DNA of 24,874 nt from JACKCP01 sp034007295 (GCA_034007295.1 JAVERC010000046.1:1-24874); one strand, 5' to 3'; shown: positions 1 through 8,267, numbered from the stretch's first letter. Notes: generated by a model from the sequence alone, not told the origin. Translations and numbers: made by a program.

Positions 1-96
1 AATTTTAAGGCTTATTCCCTTTAATACTTCAAGTTCGCCAAAACTTTTTTTTATATCAATAAGCTCAACTGGTGCTTGAGGTTTTATATTTTCCAT
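1..96 (-). CDS. mlaF: MlaF-like ABC transporter ATPase, N-terminal fragment
   Basis: The reading frame starts at the ATG complementary to 94-96 and runs off the left edge, giving 32 codons. The visible protein begins MENIKPQAPVELIDIKKSFG and continues into LEVLKGISLKI. This is the usual opening of an ABC ATPase: first beta strand, the aromatic A-loop region and the 'vLkgis' strand before Walker A. Only two bases separate it from the stop of the upstream MlaE-type permease, so it is almost certainly the partner ATPase of a phospholipid-trafficking Mla/Ttg2 importer or exporter. Walker A and all later motifs lie outside the window. The family is assigned from the neighbour and the N-terminus only. 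Confidence 0.75.
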   Translation of the reverse strand, partial: MENIKPQAPVELIDIKKSFGELEVLKGISLKI

Positions 97-98
97 AA

Positions 99-899
99 TT
101 ATCCGTTAAAATAAAAAGAAGTTATTACATAGTCGAAAACAAGAATCCAGACGCATGAAAGAACAACTGCTGAAGTTGTTGAATATCCAACCCCTTTTGA
201 GCCTGACACATTTTTCTGCAAGTGTGTATAAAAGCCTTTGTAGCAGCAGATTGTTATTACAGCCAGAGCAAAAATAAAGGATTTTATAAAGCCTCCGTTA
301 ACGTCATTTAAGGTAATGCTTGATTCAACTCTTGCAAAGTATATACCTGCGTTAAGTCCAAGAAGTAAAGAACCTGAAATATAGCCTCCAATTATTCCAA
401 TAAAATCAAAAATTGCAGTAAGAAGTGGAAAGCTTATTATTCCGGCCCAGATTCTTGAACTGAAAATAAATCTTAATGGATTTATATTCATTGTTTCAAG
501 AGCATCAATCTGCTCTGAAATTCTCATTATTCCAATTTCAGCTGTCATTGCAGAACCAGCCCTTGCAACTATCATTATTGCTGTAAGAACAGGTCCAAGT
601 TCCCTTACTATTGTTAGAGCTACAGCAGTTCCAAGATATCCTTCAGATCCAAATTTTATAAGTGTGTAATAACCCTGGAGTCCAAGAACCATTCCGGTAA
701 AAAGGGCTGTAAGACATACAATAAGAACTGATTTGAGGCCAATAAAATAAACCTGGTTAATGAGCTTTGTTAATTGCAAAGGCCACTTAAAAAAAAGAAA
801 AAGTCCTTTTATAAAGAAAATAAATATTTTCCCAAGTCCGTTAACCGTATAAAGAACTTTTTGTCCAAGCAGTTTTGAAAGCATTAAGAAAAAATCCAT
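99..899 (-). CDS. mlaE: MlaE-family ABC transporter permease
   Basis: The 266-residue product is an inner-membrane permease of the MlaE/Ttg2B family, which moves phospholipids between inner and outer membrane to maintain lipid asymmetry. Length is typical. The family signature EIGIMRISEQIDAL lies at residues 121-134, with hydrophobic segments around 50-80, 90-115, 145-185 and 205-262. A Shine-Dalgarno AAAGGA lies 5 bases upstream of the ATG (complement of 897-899). It is the first visible gene of a leftward operon and is followed after two bases by the ATPase gene. The MlaD-type substrate-binding gene is expected further left, outside the window. The sequence does not reveal transport direction or exact substrate. 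Confidence 0.92.
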   Translation of the reverse strand: MDFFLMLSKLLGQKVLYTVNGLGKIFIFFIKGLFLFFKWPLQLTKLINQVYFIGLKSVLIVCLTALFTGMVLGLQGYYTLIKFGSEGYLGTAVALTIVRELGPVLTAIMIVARAGSAMTAEIGIMRISEQIDALETMNINPLRFIFSSRIWAGIISFPLLTAIFDFIGIIGGYISGSLLLGLNAGIYFARVESSITLNDVNGGFIKSFIFALAVITICCYKGFYTHLQKNVSGSKGVGYSTTSAVVLSCVWILVFDYVITSFYFNG

Positions 900-1625
900 G
901 GATTTCCTTTGGATTGGTTATTTGGTAACTATTAAAATAATTTGCGGCTGTAAAGCAGAGCAGTGAATTAAAGTCTGGTATTCTTTAATTATTCAAGTCT
1001 TTTGTACTTTAAGGAAATAGTAAAATCAAGATTAAATAAAAGGAGGAAAGAAAAGGCGGTTTGTTGCGAACCGCCGAAGCTTACCTGGAGAGTTTTTATT
1101 GAGGGGAAAATCATGACTTATTAAGGAACGTATTGATTTATTTGTAATAGTATATTTTAAAGTTATATAAATCTATAGATACATAGGCTTATTTTTGTGG
1201 GGGAGAATACCCAAATTTATAGTTGAACTGAAATGTTTTGTCCGCCATTAAAAAAACAGATTCAAATTTTTCCTCAAAATCCTTTATGAAGTCTGAATGA
1301 TAAATTTTTCATTTCCACAAAATGAAAAAAATTCTAGTTCACGGACAGTCATTAACATACAAACATATTAAAGTTTGAATTATTCATGTAATTTGTAATG
1401 GAAAAAATCAGGGTTTAAAGTATAAGTTTAATCTTAAAAAAAAATTAAAAATTTTTTTAAATTTTAACAGAAGGTTATTTATGAATTTGCCGATTATTAC
1501 TGCTGATAAATGTATTTTTGACTAAAGATTAATTTTGTAAAACCGATTTTTTAATTATATTTTTTAATTGTTCAAAGTTAAATTCCTTGTAATAGTTGCA
1601 TTAAATTATTGAGGAGGCATGCAAA
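900..1625. other. Gene-poor divergent intergenic region
   Basis: About 725 bases separate the leftward mlaE operon from the rightward lipoprotein gene. I find no convincing CDS: the only Shine-Dalgarno-linked frames are under 20 codons. The stretch is very AT-rich, with A and T runs around 1436-1470. The one structured element is the GC-rich hairpin at 1055-1075, listed separately. Promoters for both flanking operons must lie here, but I see no strong -35/-10 pair. Confidence 0.5.
1051..1075 (-). terminator. Rho-independent terminator-like hairpin facing left
   Basis: On the minus strand GGCGGTT pairs with AACCGCC; a further T-G and G-C pair close a three-base loop, giving a stem of about 9 bp. 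On that strand the stem is followed by TTTTCTTT, the typical U-tract. On the plus strand no T-run follows the stem, so the orientation is leftward. No leftward gene lies between it and 1625, so it may end a small RNA starting around 1100-1250, or protect mlaE from antisense readthrough. Confidence 0.5.
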
Positions 1626-2114
1626 ATGGCGATAGTAAGGAAAATATTTACAGCAGGTTTGCTGCTGTTTGTATTGGGATGTGCAACAGACCATCAGGTT
1701 TTGAAAGAGTATCAGTTTGTAAAACTGCATGAAAATCTGATTGCCGGTCTAGAACCTGATGAAATGTCAAGGAAAATTCTTGTAAATGAAACAGGTATGG
1801 GAATTGCACCTGAGGAAGGGACCCCGGCAGAACAAAAATTCATGGCTGAAAGAGCTGCAATTGTAGATGCATACAGAAGGCTTTCAGAAAGACTTGGAGG
1901 TCTTGTTGTTCAAGCAAACTCAAAGGCCGACAATGGTCAGCTCACAAATGACCAGGTCAAGACAATTGCGAGTGTTTATTTAAGAGGTGCAAGTATTGAT
2001 TCTGTGATTTTTGAAGCTGGAATTGCCCGTGCTGATGCCAAGGTTTATATCAGTCCAAGAAAAGAGGTTTATTATCACTATGTTTTAGGGGACAGAACAT
2101 GGTGGTGGTGGTAA
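1626..2114 (+). CDS. LPP20-like lipoprotein with C-terminal tetra-tryptophan
   Basis: The 162-residue product has a lipoprotein signal ending at L-F-V-L-G-C, with Cys19 as the predicted lipidation site, so it should be anchored to a membrane facing the periplasm. The segment AERAAIVDAYRRLSERLGGL (about residues 75-94) matches the LPP20-type lipoprotein pattern: an alanine-rich helix, DAYR and 'LaE.v.G'. The protein ends in four consecutive tryptophans encoded by four TGG codons just before TAA, which is unusual. A strong GAGGAGG ribosome site precedes the ATG at 1626; the out-of-frame ATG at 1619 is ignored. It appears to be a single gene. Function is unknown; relatives occur in flagellar or surface-associated lipoprotein sets. 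Confidence 0.75.
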   Translation: MAIVRKIFTAGLLLFVLGCATDHQVLKEYQFVKLHENLIAGLEPDEMSRKILVNETGMGIAPEEGTPAEQKFMAERAAIVDAYRRLSERLGGLVVQANSKADNGQLTNDQVKTIASVYLRGASIDSVIFEAGIARADAKVYISPRKEVYYHYVLGDRTWWWW

Positions 2115-2326
2115 AAAAAGCTGTTAAACAGGTACTTGACTGGAAAGTTGAGATCTTTTATTCAGTTTTTAAATGTTAAATTTTACTATTAATAAAAGAG
2201 TATATTTATTTTTAGGATTGAGTACTGATCTGACTTGAAAATTTTCTAAACAATCTGGTTGTTTCAGGTAGTTACAAGAAGTTTTCTTTTTGTTAAATAA
2301 ATTTTATTAATTCAGGGGTTTAAATT

Positions 2327-3121
2327 ATGTTATGCGAAAATTCAGTGAAAAAAATTCTTCTGTTTTTTGTTGCAGTTTTTTTCTGTTTTAACTCAGGTCT
2401 TATTTGTGCAGATGAATTTGATTATGAAAATCTTTCAAGGGGAGAAGTTGCTTTTGGTGTTGTTTTTGCCGACCCTTCCGGTTCAACCAGTTATTCCTTA
2501 ACTACCCAGGGCACTGATCTTGGTTATGATTCAACTCTTGGCTATTCTGAGGAAAATGTATTTTTTGGAAGAATGAAATATTTCCATAAGCATCGATTCC
2601 CTGATATATCATTAAATGCCTATGTATTTAACTATGATGCTGACTCATCAGGTACAATGACTTTTGGAGATCAGAATTTTGATGACGGAACTTTTAATTC
2701 TGAACTTTCAGCAAAAGCAATAGATTTATCCCTTTATTTCCCAATTAAGCCAATTTCTGTTGCTGCCTTTGGCAAAGTAAAGGTTAACGTGGGAGGAGCT
2801 TTAAGATGGATTGATATAGAACAGAAAATAACTGAATCTGATCTTTCTGTGACAACAGATGCCAATGAATATGCTGCATCCCTTTATTTTGATATTTTAT
2901 ACAGACCTTTCAGGGGACTTGAACTTGCATTTGAAGCAAAAGCTCTTCCTCTTACTTCAACATCATTTACAAATCTGACTGCAAGGATAAGCTACAATAT
3001 TTTTGAGTCTGTTTTTGCTTCAGCAGGTTATATGTCTGACTCTGTTGAAATTGATACCGAGGGATATAAGGCTGATTTGGATACTGAAGGACCCTTTTTA
3101 GAGCTTGGCTGGAGATTTTAA
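2327..3121 (+). CDS. Outer-membrane beta-barrel protein
   Basis: The 264-residue product has a cleavable signal peptide (basic KK at 8-9, hydrophobic 10-27, likely cut ICA|D at 28/29). Alternating amphipathic beta strands follow, and the protein ends in G-W-R-F, the C-terminal aromatic typical of barrel proteins recognised by the BAM machinery. The layout resembles the small uncharacterised TIGR04219-type outer-membrane family; this is a match from memory of the pattern, not a search. Aromatic and glycine-rich strands recur at regular spacing through residues 35-264. AGGGG lies about 8 bases before the ATG. The gene is flanked by gaps and ends at a clear terminator, so it is probably transcribed alone. 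No substrate or pore function can be inferred. Confidence 0.8.
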   Translation: MLCENSVKKILLFFVAVFFCFNSGLICADEFDYENLSRGEVAFGVVFADPSGSTSYSLTTQGTDLGYDSTLGYSEENVFFGRMKYFHKHRFPDISLNAYVFNYDADSSGTMTFGDQNFDDGTFNSELSAKAIDLSLYFPIKPISVAAFGKVKVNVGGALRWIDIEQKITESDLSVTTDANEYAASLYFDILYRPFRGLELAFEAKALPLTSTSFTNLTARISYNIFESVFASAGYMSDSVEIDTEGYKADLDTEGPFLELGWRF

Positions 3122-3152
3122 GGGAATACCTTCCAATATCTGTCAGATTTTT

Positions 3153-3200
3153 ACGTAAAATTGTTTTACAGCGGATGTGTGAATCAATTTTACGTTTTTT
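3153..3200 (+). terminator. Rho-independent terminator after the barrel protein gene
   Basis: ACGTAAAATTG (3153-3163) and CAATTTTACGT (3185-3195) are perfect 11-bp inverted repeats around a 21-base loop, and a run of six T residues follows at 3195-3200. A nested alternative hairpin, GTAAAA-TTG-TTTTAC (3155-3169), uses part of the left arm, so the two structures exclude each other. It lies about 30 bases after the stop of the outer-membrane protein gene. Confidence 0.7.
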
Positions 3201-3311
3201 ATTGTGCATTTAAATTTGTTAATCCAGAAAAAAACATTGTAAAATTACTAAAATTTTTTAATTATAAATCAAGAATATTTAAACTCTCTAATAAAATATC
3301 TGGATACTTTT

Positions 3312-4007
3312 ATGAATAATTTTATAAAAACTATTGTTTTATTAACTGCACTATCTTTTACCTTTATATCCTGCGGTACACCAAGCTCTCCGATTGACAG
3401 GCTTAAAAGTTCATTAAAGGATGTTCCTACCTATTCAATTCTTCTTGAAGACATGAAGGAAGACGGGTTTATTTCACCTTCGTACTACCATAAATACAGA
3501 GTTGTTACCCCGGATGACGCCTATGTCACACCATGGCTTAAAGTCTCTGAAAAATATTTCAGGCTGAATTCAGGGTTTCTTGGAATGTCCCTTGTTGATA
3601 AAAAGGACGGCAAAATTGAAGCAAATCCTTCACCTCCGGGCTACCAGTATGTAGGTGATCCACAATACGGTCAGTGGAGAACTGATTCATCGGGTAACAG
3701 TTTCTGGGAATTTTACGGGAAATATGCATTATTCAGCCATCTAATGGGCGGCTGGTACAGACCTGTTTACAGAAATGATTATGATAATTACAGGTCTTAT
3801 TCCGGAAGAAATATGGTTTACTATGGAAAAAATAATACATATGGAACTTCCGGTTCACTTTCACGTCAGAACAATCCTTCTTTTTTTGAAAGAAGAAAGG
3901 CCAGGGAGGCTGGTTTTAAACAGAAATTTCAAAGCAACCTGAATAAAAAAGTAGGAAGAACCAAAACCGGAACCTTTAGAGGCAAGGCCGGAAGAGTAGG
4001 TAAGTAA
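3312..4007 (+). CDS. Tyrosine-rich lipoprotein of DUF350/spermidine-synthase cluster
   Basis: The 231-residue product has a lipoprotein signal ending F-I-S-C, with Cys21 as the likely lipidation site. The middle is rich in Tyr, Trp and Gly, with YGQWRTDSSGNSFWEFYGKY near residues 117-136. The tail is basic and low-complexity (Ser, Gly, Arg, Lys). Together with the next two genes it resembles the conserved trio of lipoprotein, DUF350 membrane protein and polyamine-synthase-like enzyme, related to the E. coli yjfLMC region, where YjfM is a lipoprotein beside the DUF350 protein YjfL. The gap to the next gene is 42 bases, consistent with one operon. Its biochemical role is unknown. No strong ribosome site precedes the ATG. 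Confidence 0.7.
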   Translation: MNNFIKTIVLLTALSFTFISCGTPSSPIDRLKSSLKDVPTYSILLEDMKEDGFISPSYYHKYRVVTPDDAYVTPWLKVSEKYFRLNSGFLGMSLVDKKDGKIEANPSPPGYQYVGDPQYGQWRTDSSGNSFWEFYGKYALFSHLMGGWYRPVYRNDYDNYRSYSGRNMVYYGKNNTYGTSGSLSRQNNPSFFERRKAREAGFKQKFQSNLNKKVGRTKTGTFRGKAGRVGK

Positions 4008-4049
4008 AATTTAAAAAATGTCTTTTAAAATATTTCAAGGATATTATCT

Positions 4050-4889
4050 ATGGATATAATAATTCATTCTGCTGTTTTGCTGTTTTGTTTTTATGCTGTT
4101 TTTTTTATTGGCAAGTTTATCAATGACAAGCTTAACAAGAGCTACAACATAGTTTATGAGCTTGTGAAAAATGATAACCCCGCGCTTGCTCTGTCCCTTG
4201 CAGGATATTATCTGGGGCTTGTAATCGCCATTGGAGGTGCTGTTGCCGGTCCTTCAAACGGTCTTATTTCCGACTTCCTTGACATAACAATTTACGGACT
4301 TCTTGCTGTAGTTCTTCTTAATCTTTCAACTTTTATATGCGACAAGGTTATTCTTTATAAATTCAAGGTTAGTGACGAACTGATCCGGGATCAGAATCAG
4401 GGAACAGGCGCTGTCAGTTTCGGTGTCTGTGTTGCTTCCGGGTTTTTGATTTACGGAGCTGTAAGCGGAGAGGGCGGAAGTATCTGGACTGCGATTGGAT
4501 TCTGGGCCATAGGCCAGGTAATATTAATTCTTGCAGGTAAAATTTATAATTTTATTCTTCCCTATGATATTCATGAAGAAATAGAAAAAGACAATGTTGC
4601 AGCAGGAGTAAGCTTTGGCGGCCTTTTAATCGGAACAGGGCTTATCATAGGTCTTTCTGCTGAAGGCGACTTCTATTCATGGAGTTATAATATAAAGCAG
4701 TATGTGATCTATGCCTTGATAGGTCTTCTTCTTATGCCTTTTGTAAGATTTCTTACAGATAAACTTCTTCTTCCGACAGAAAGCCTTTCAAAGGAAATTG
4801 CAGGCCAGGAAAAGCCAAATGTTGGTGCAGCATATATTGAGGGATTTTCTTATATAGCAGCAGCTCTTGCAGTAAACTGGTGTATATGA
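4050..4889 (+). CDS. DUF350 (YjfL/UPF0719-like) membrane protein, four repeats
   Basis: The 279-residue inner-membrane protein has about eight hydrophobic helices. Four similar units can be seen, each with an acidic/polar stretch followed by a small-residue-rich helix: NDNPALALSLAGYYLG, DQNQGTGAVSFGVCVASG, KDNVAAGVSFGGLLIGTG and EKPNVGAAYIEGFSYIAA. This N/G-x-(A/G)-A-x-S/Y pattern is typical of DUF350, which usually has one or two such units, so this protein looks like an internal duplication. AAGGA lies about 10 bases before the ATG. Its stop overlaps the start of the spermidine-synthase-like gene (ATGA), so the two are translationally coupled. The family is linked to membrane stress by gene context only; no activity is established here. 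Confidence 0.82.
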   Translation: MDIIIHSAVLLFCFYAVFFIGKFINDKLNKSYNIVYELVKNDNPALALSLAGYYLGLVIAIGGAVAGPSNGLISDFLDITIYGLLAVVLLNLSTFICDKVILYKFKVSDELIRDQNQGTGAVSFGVCVASGFLIYGAVSGEGGSIWTAIGFWAIGQVILILAGKIYNFILPYDIHEEIEKDNVAAGVSFGGLLIGTGLIIGLSAEGDFYSWSYNIKQYVIYALIGLLLMPFVRFLTDKLLLPTESLSKEIAGQEKPNVGAAYIEGFSYIAAALAVNWCI

Positions 4890-6430
4890 ACCCTGTTTTT
4901 TTACAGGCTGCAATTTTTATAACAGGCTGTGCCGGAATTGTAGCCGAATATGTTTTATCAACCCTTGCCACATATATTTTGGGAAATTCAGTATTTCAAT
5001 GGACAATGGTAATGAGTCTCATGCTTTTTGCCATGGGCGTTGGAAGCAGGGTAAGCAGGTATTTCAAGGATTTCCTCTTTGATTTTTTTATTTTTTGCGA
5101 GTTTACCTTGTCTGTCTTATGTGCACTTTCAGCAGTTGTGTCATATTCAGTTTCTGCATATTTTCAGCCTTCTTCTACTGCATTAATAATTTATTTTCAT
5201 TCTATTCTTATAGGCATGCTCATAGGAATGGAAATTCCTCTGGTAACAAGAATAAATCATAATTATACAGATTTAAGAATCAACATTTCATCCATAATGG
5301 AAAAGGATTATTACGGAGCACTTATAGGCGGTCTTTTTTTTGTATTTATTGCTCTTCCTTATTTTGGGCTTACATATACTCCGGCAGTTCTTGGTTCAAT
5401 AAATTTTTTTGTGGCTCTTATGCTTATATCAAGTTATTTTCCCATAATAAAATTTAAAAAAACAATTGTTTTATCTGGAATATCTTCTTTTCTAATCCTT
5501 TTATTAATTTTTGCCTTTGCAAAACCTGTAATAATTTTCAGTGAGCAAAAAAAATATAAAGATACAATAATTTATGAAGAGCAGACAAGATATCAAAAAA
5601 TTGTAATGACAAGATGGAAGGATAAAATCTGGCTTTACCTTAATGGGCAGCAGCAGTTTTCAACCTATGATGAGAAAAGATATCACGAACCCCTGGTTCA
5701 TCCTGTAATGAATATCAGCTGTTTTCCAGAAAATATTCTTGTCATGGGCGGAGGGGACGGCCTTGCAGTTCGTGAAATTTTAAAATATAAAAATGTAAAA
5801 AAAATTGATCTTGTAGATCTTGATCCAAAAATGACAGATCTTGCAAAAAATCATCCTGTTCTTACTTCAGTAAACAAGGGCAGTCTCAACAGTGAAATTG
5901 TAAATGTTCACAATAATGACGCAGCATTTTTTTTAGAATCTTCAGGCGATATTTATGATGTGATAATCCTTGATTTTCCAGATCCGGATTCAATGGATTT
6001 GATGCACCTTTACAGTGAACATTTTTATAAGCTTATTAATAAGCACCTCTCAAGAACTGGTGCCTTTGTAACCCAGGCCTCTAGTCCTTACTTTACTCCT
6101 AAAGTTTTCATATCAATTGAAAAAACCATTCAGTCAGCAGGATTTTCAACAATTGGATACCATCAGAATGTTCCAACCATGGGAGACTGGGGATTTATAA
6201 TTGGAACAAAAAATGATGTTTATTCAGATAAAATCCTTAGAAAAAAATATGAGGAAATAAAACTTGATGAAGTTGATACAGATTTTCTTACAGATGATGT
6301 GCTCAAATCAATGCTTTATTTTGGAAAAGACGTATTTTCGGGTATTGATCATGAAAAAATTATGACCAATACCAAAAGCCATCCTGTGATTTTCAGATAT
6401 TATGAAAAGGGAAGATGGGATATTTACTGA
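4886..6430 (+). CDS. Membrane-fused spermidine-synthase-like aminopropyltransferase
   Basis: The N-terminal 220 or so residues form about seven hydrophobic helices. The C-terminal half is a class I methyltransferase-fold spermidine synthase domain. Its nucleotide-binding GGGDG lies at residues 288-292, followed by DLVDLDPKM, which binds the adenosyl group, and DFPDPDS near residue 360 in place of the catalytic D-x-x-D-P loop. I prefer the ATG at 4886, which overlaps the upstream stop as ATGA, over an in-frame GTG at 4880. Such membrane-anchored SpeE-like proteins often accompany DUF350 proteins; whether they transfer aminopropyl groups to polyamines or to another acceptor is unknown. The 3' end overlaps the convergent trmJ-like gene by 7 bases. 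Confidence 0.85.
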   Translation: MNPVFLQAAIFITGCAGIVAEYVLSTLATYILGNSVFQWTMVMSLMLFAMGVGSRVSRYFKDFLFDFFIFCEFTLSVLCALSAVVSYSVSAYFQPSSTALIIYFHSILIGMLIGMEIPLVTRINHNYTDLRINISSIMEKDYYGALIGGLFFVFIALPYFGLTYTPAVLGSINFFVALMLISSYFPIIKFKKTIVLSGISSFLILLLIFAFAKPVIIFSEQKKYKDTIIYEEQTRYQKIVMTRWKDKIWLYLNGQQQFSTYDEKRYHEPLVHPVMNISCFPENILVMGGGDGLAVREILKYKNVKKIDLVDLDPKMTDLAKNHPVLTSVNKGSLNSEIVNVHNNDAAFFLESSGDIYDVIILDFPDPDSMDLMHLYSEHFYKLINKHLSRTGAFVTQASSPYFTPKVFISIEKTIQSAGFSTIGYHQNVPTMGDWGFIIGTKNDVYSDKILRKKYEEIKLDEVDTDFLTDDVLKSMLYFGKDVFSGIDHEKIMTNTKSHPVIFRYYEKGRWDIY

Positions 6431-7182
6431 TCTTTTTTATGTTTTCCAATTTCAAGCATATTGTTTCCATACCATTCAATCTGCCTTAAAACTCCCCTTA
6501 AAATATTAACATCCTTTGCTCTCATATCCTGTCGTGAAAAAAAAATTCTGAAATTATCCAGCCAGTGATCAGGATTTTCAGGGTGAATAAAATTAATTTT
6601 TAAAAGTATTCTTTTAAGATGTTCATACATTGAATCAAGCTGAAATCTGTTTGCAAGTTCGGGTACAAAAAATTCAGGGGGTTCCTTAAGAGCTTTTGAA
6701 AGTTCATATGTAATAATCATTACTGCCTGTGAAAGATTTAAGGATGAAAATTCATCAGTATCAATTGTAACAAGCTGATGGCAGCGTTTAAGCTCAAGGT
6801 TGTCAAGTCCCTTGTCTTCGGGGCCAAATAAAATTGCAGTTTTATTGTTTTTTACAAGCTTTGAAATGTTTTTCCCCATTTCCTCAGGGCTTGTCATGAT
6901 AAGGCTTCTTTGTTTGCCAATTCTTGCAGTAGTTCCGATACAGAAATTAAAATCCTTTAATGCCAGATCAAGGTTATCTGAAAAAACAGCATTTTCAAGA
7001 ATATCCTGTGCTGCATGTGTTGAAAGTTTTTTTGCCTTGTCATGATCATAATCAACAGGATTTACTATGATAAGGTTTTTAAAACCCATATTTTTCATTG
7101 CTCTTGCACTTGAGCCGATATTTGTTGAATATTTAGGTCTTACAAGGACAATGGAAATATTTTCTGCTAAATTATTATCCAT
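6424..7182 (-). CDS. trmJ: TrmJ-like tRNA 2'-O-methyltransferase (SpoU/TrmH family)
   Basis: The 252-residue SPOUT methyltransferase has all three family motifs: N21-IGSSAR (motif 1), ILFGPEDKGL at 117-126 (motif 2) and FSSLNLSQAV at 145-154 (motif 3), which form the S-adenosylmethionine knot. The extra C-terminal region, with WLDNFRIFFSRQDMRAKDVN near 203-222, is typical of TrmJ, which methylates the ribose at position 32 in the tRNA anticodon loop. TrmJ rather than a related SpoU paralogue is an inference from that tail. Its ATG overlaps the ndk stop by one base (TAATG), so it is translationally coupled as the second gene of an ndk-trmJ pair. Confidence 0.88.
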   Translation of the reverse strand: MDNNLAENISIVLVRPKYSTNIGSSARAMKNMGFKNLIIVNPVDYDHDKAKKLSTHAAQDILENAVFSDNLDLALKDFNFCIGTTARIGKQRSLIMTSPEEMGKNISKLVKNNKTAILFGPEDKGLDNLELKRCHQLVTIDTDEFSSLNLSQAVMIITYELSKALKEPPEFFVPELANRFQLDSMYEHLKRILLKINFIHPENPDHWLDNFRIFFSRQDMRAKDVNILRGVLRQIEWYGNNMLEIGKHKKDQ

Positions 7183-7607
7183 TAAAAAATCAAAAGCTCC
7201 TCATGTGCAGAGAAAAAAAAGGAAATTTCCTTTTGAGCATTTTCAGGCGAGTCTGATCCGTGTACTGCATTTTTTTCCATTGCACTGCCAAATTTTTTTC
7301 TTATGGTTCCTTCTTCAGCTTTGGTAAAATTTGTTGAACCCATAAGATTTCTATATTCAATTATTACATTTTCGCCTTCAAGAATCATTGGGATTACAGG
7401 GCCTGAAATCATGAATTTCACAAGGTCATTAAAAAAAGGTCTGCCTTTGTGTACAAAATAAAATTCTTCAGCAGATTTTTTTGTAAGCCTTGTCATTTTC
7501 ACGGCTTTAATTTTAATATTTTTATTTTCAATCATGGAAATTATTTCACCTATTGCATTTTTTTCAACTGCATCAGGTTTTATCATTCCAAGAGTTTTTT
7601 CAGTCAT
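7182..7607 (-). CDS. ndk: Nucleoside diphosphate kinase
   Basis: The 141-residue cytoplasmic enzyme transfers the gamma-phosphate from ATP to nucleoside diphosphates through a phosphohistidine. The start is canonical (TLGMIKPDAV), NLMGSTNFTKAEEGTIRKKF fits residues 87-106, and NAVHGSDS carries the catalytic His116. Length is standard. AAGGAG lies just upstream of the ATG (complement of 7605-7607). It is the first gene of a leftward pair with the trmJ-like gene and is divergent from the T2SS operon. Nothing looks damaged. Confidence 0.97.
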   Translation of the reverse strand: MTEKTLGMIKPDAVEKNAIGEIISMIENKNIKIKAVKMTRLTKKSAEEFYFVHKGRPFFNDLVKFMISGPVIPMILEGENVIIEYRNLMGSTNFTKAEEGTIRKKFGSAMEKNAVHGSDSPENAQKEISFFFSAHEELLIF

Positions 7608-7829
7608 TGTTATCTCCTTATTGATTTTAGAATTTACTGATTAGAATATAAACTAATCTAAATCAATATTAAAATTTATTATATTATATGGTTTGTCTGC
7701 TGAAAAAATTTGATCTGCTTTATTTTTAATTTTTAAAATGGTAAAAGTTTTTTGTTTCATATAAGACTGATTAACGAACTGGATGCCTTAAAAGAAATTT
7801 TTTGAATTTATATTATCTGGAGGGTTTTA
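7608..7829. promoter_or_regulatory. Divergent promoter region between ndk and gspG
   Basis: About 220 AT-rich bases must hold the promoters of ndk (leftward) and the T2SS operon (rightward). A 6-bp inverted repeat, GATTAG-8 bases-CTAATC (7639-7658), lies some 30 bases upstream of ndk and could be an operator. A TATATTAT stretch near 7809 precedes gspG but has no convincing -35 partner. A GGAGGG ribosome site at 7819-7824 serves gspG. Specific promoter calls are not justified. Confidence 0.4.
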
Positions 7830-8267
7830 ATGAAAGGTTTGAACAATAATTCAGGTTTTACACTGATTGAAGTAATGGTTGTTGTAATTATACTTGGAAT
7901 CCTTGCTACATTTGTGGTTCCAAAGCTTGTAGGACGAACTGATGATGCAAAAATAGTAAAGGCTAAAGTTGATATTCAGGCTCTTGAAACAGCTTTAAAA
8001 CTTTATAAACTTGATAACGGCAAATATCCTACAACTGAACAGGGGCTTAATGCTCTGATAACTCCGCCGGAATCCGGAGATGCAAAAAACTGGAGAGAAG
8101 ACGGATATCTTGATAAAAAAAATCTTCCAAAAGATCCCTGGGGAAATGAATATATTTATCTTTCGCCTGGTTTAAACGGAGATTATGACCTTATTTCATA
8201 TGGTGCTGATGGAATGCCTGGCGGAGAAAAGGAAAATAAAGATATAAATAACTGGGAAATAGACTGA
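7830..8267 (+). CDS. gspG: T2SS major pseudopilin GspG
   Basis: The 145-residue product is the main subunit of the periplasmic pseudopilus. A short leader ends in Gly9 and is followed by the prepilin peptidase site G|FTLIE, with the conserved Glu at mature position +5 (residue 14) and a hydrophobic helix to about residue 32. The C-terminal half has GspG-specific features: YPTTEQGLNAL, the P-W-G-N-x-Y segment, and GDYDLISYGADG with acidic residues typical of the calcium-binding loop. GGAGGG lies just upstream. It is the first gene of an 11-kb operon and precedes gspH by four bases. In most T2SS loci gspF precedes gspG; here a divergent ndk does. Confidence 0.97.
   Translation: MKGLNNNSGFTLIEVMVVVIILGILATFVVPKLVGRTDDAKIVKAKVDIQALETALKLYKLDNGKYPTTEQGLNALITPPESGDAKNWREDGYLDKKNLPKDPWGNEYIYLSPGLNGDYDLISYGADGMPGGEKENKDINNWEID

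Noticed and set aside
1322..1378. 18-codon frame starting MKKILVHG
   Set aside because: No ribosome site, too short, and no conserved features.
4880..4885. GTG start for the spermidine-synthase-like gene
   Set aside because: The ATG at 4886 overlaps the upstream stop as ATGA, the standard coupling arrangement in this genome.
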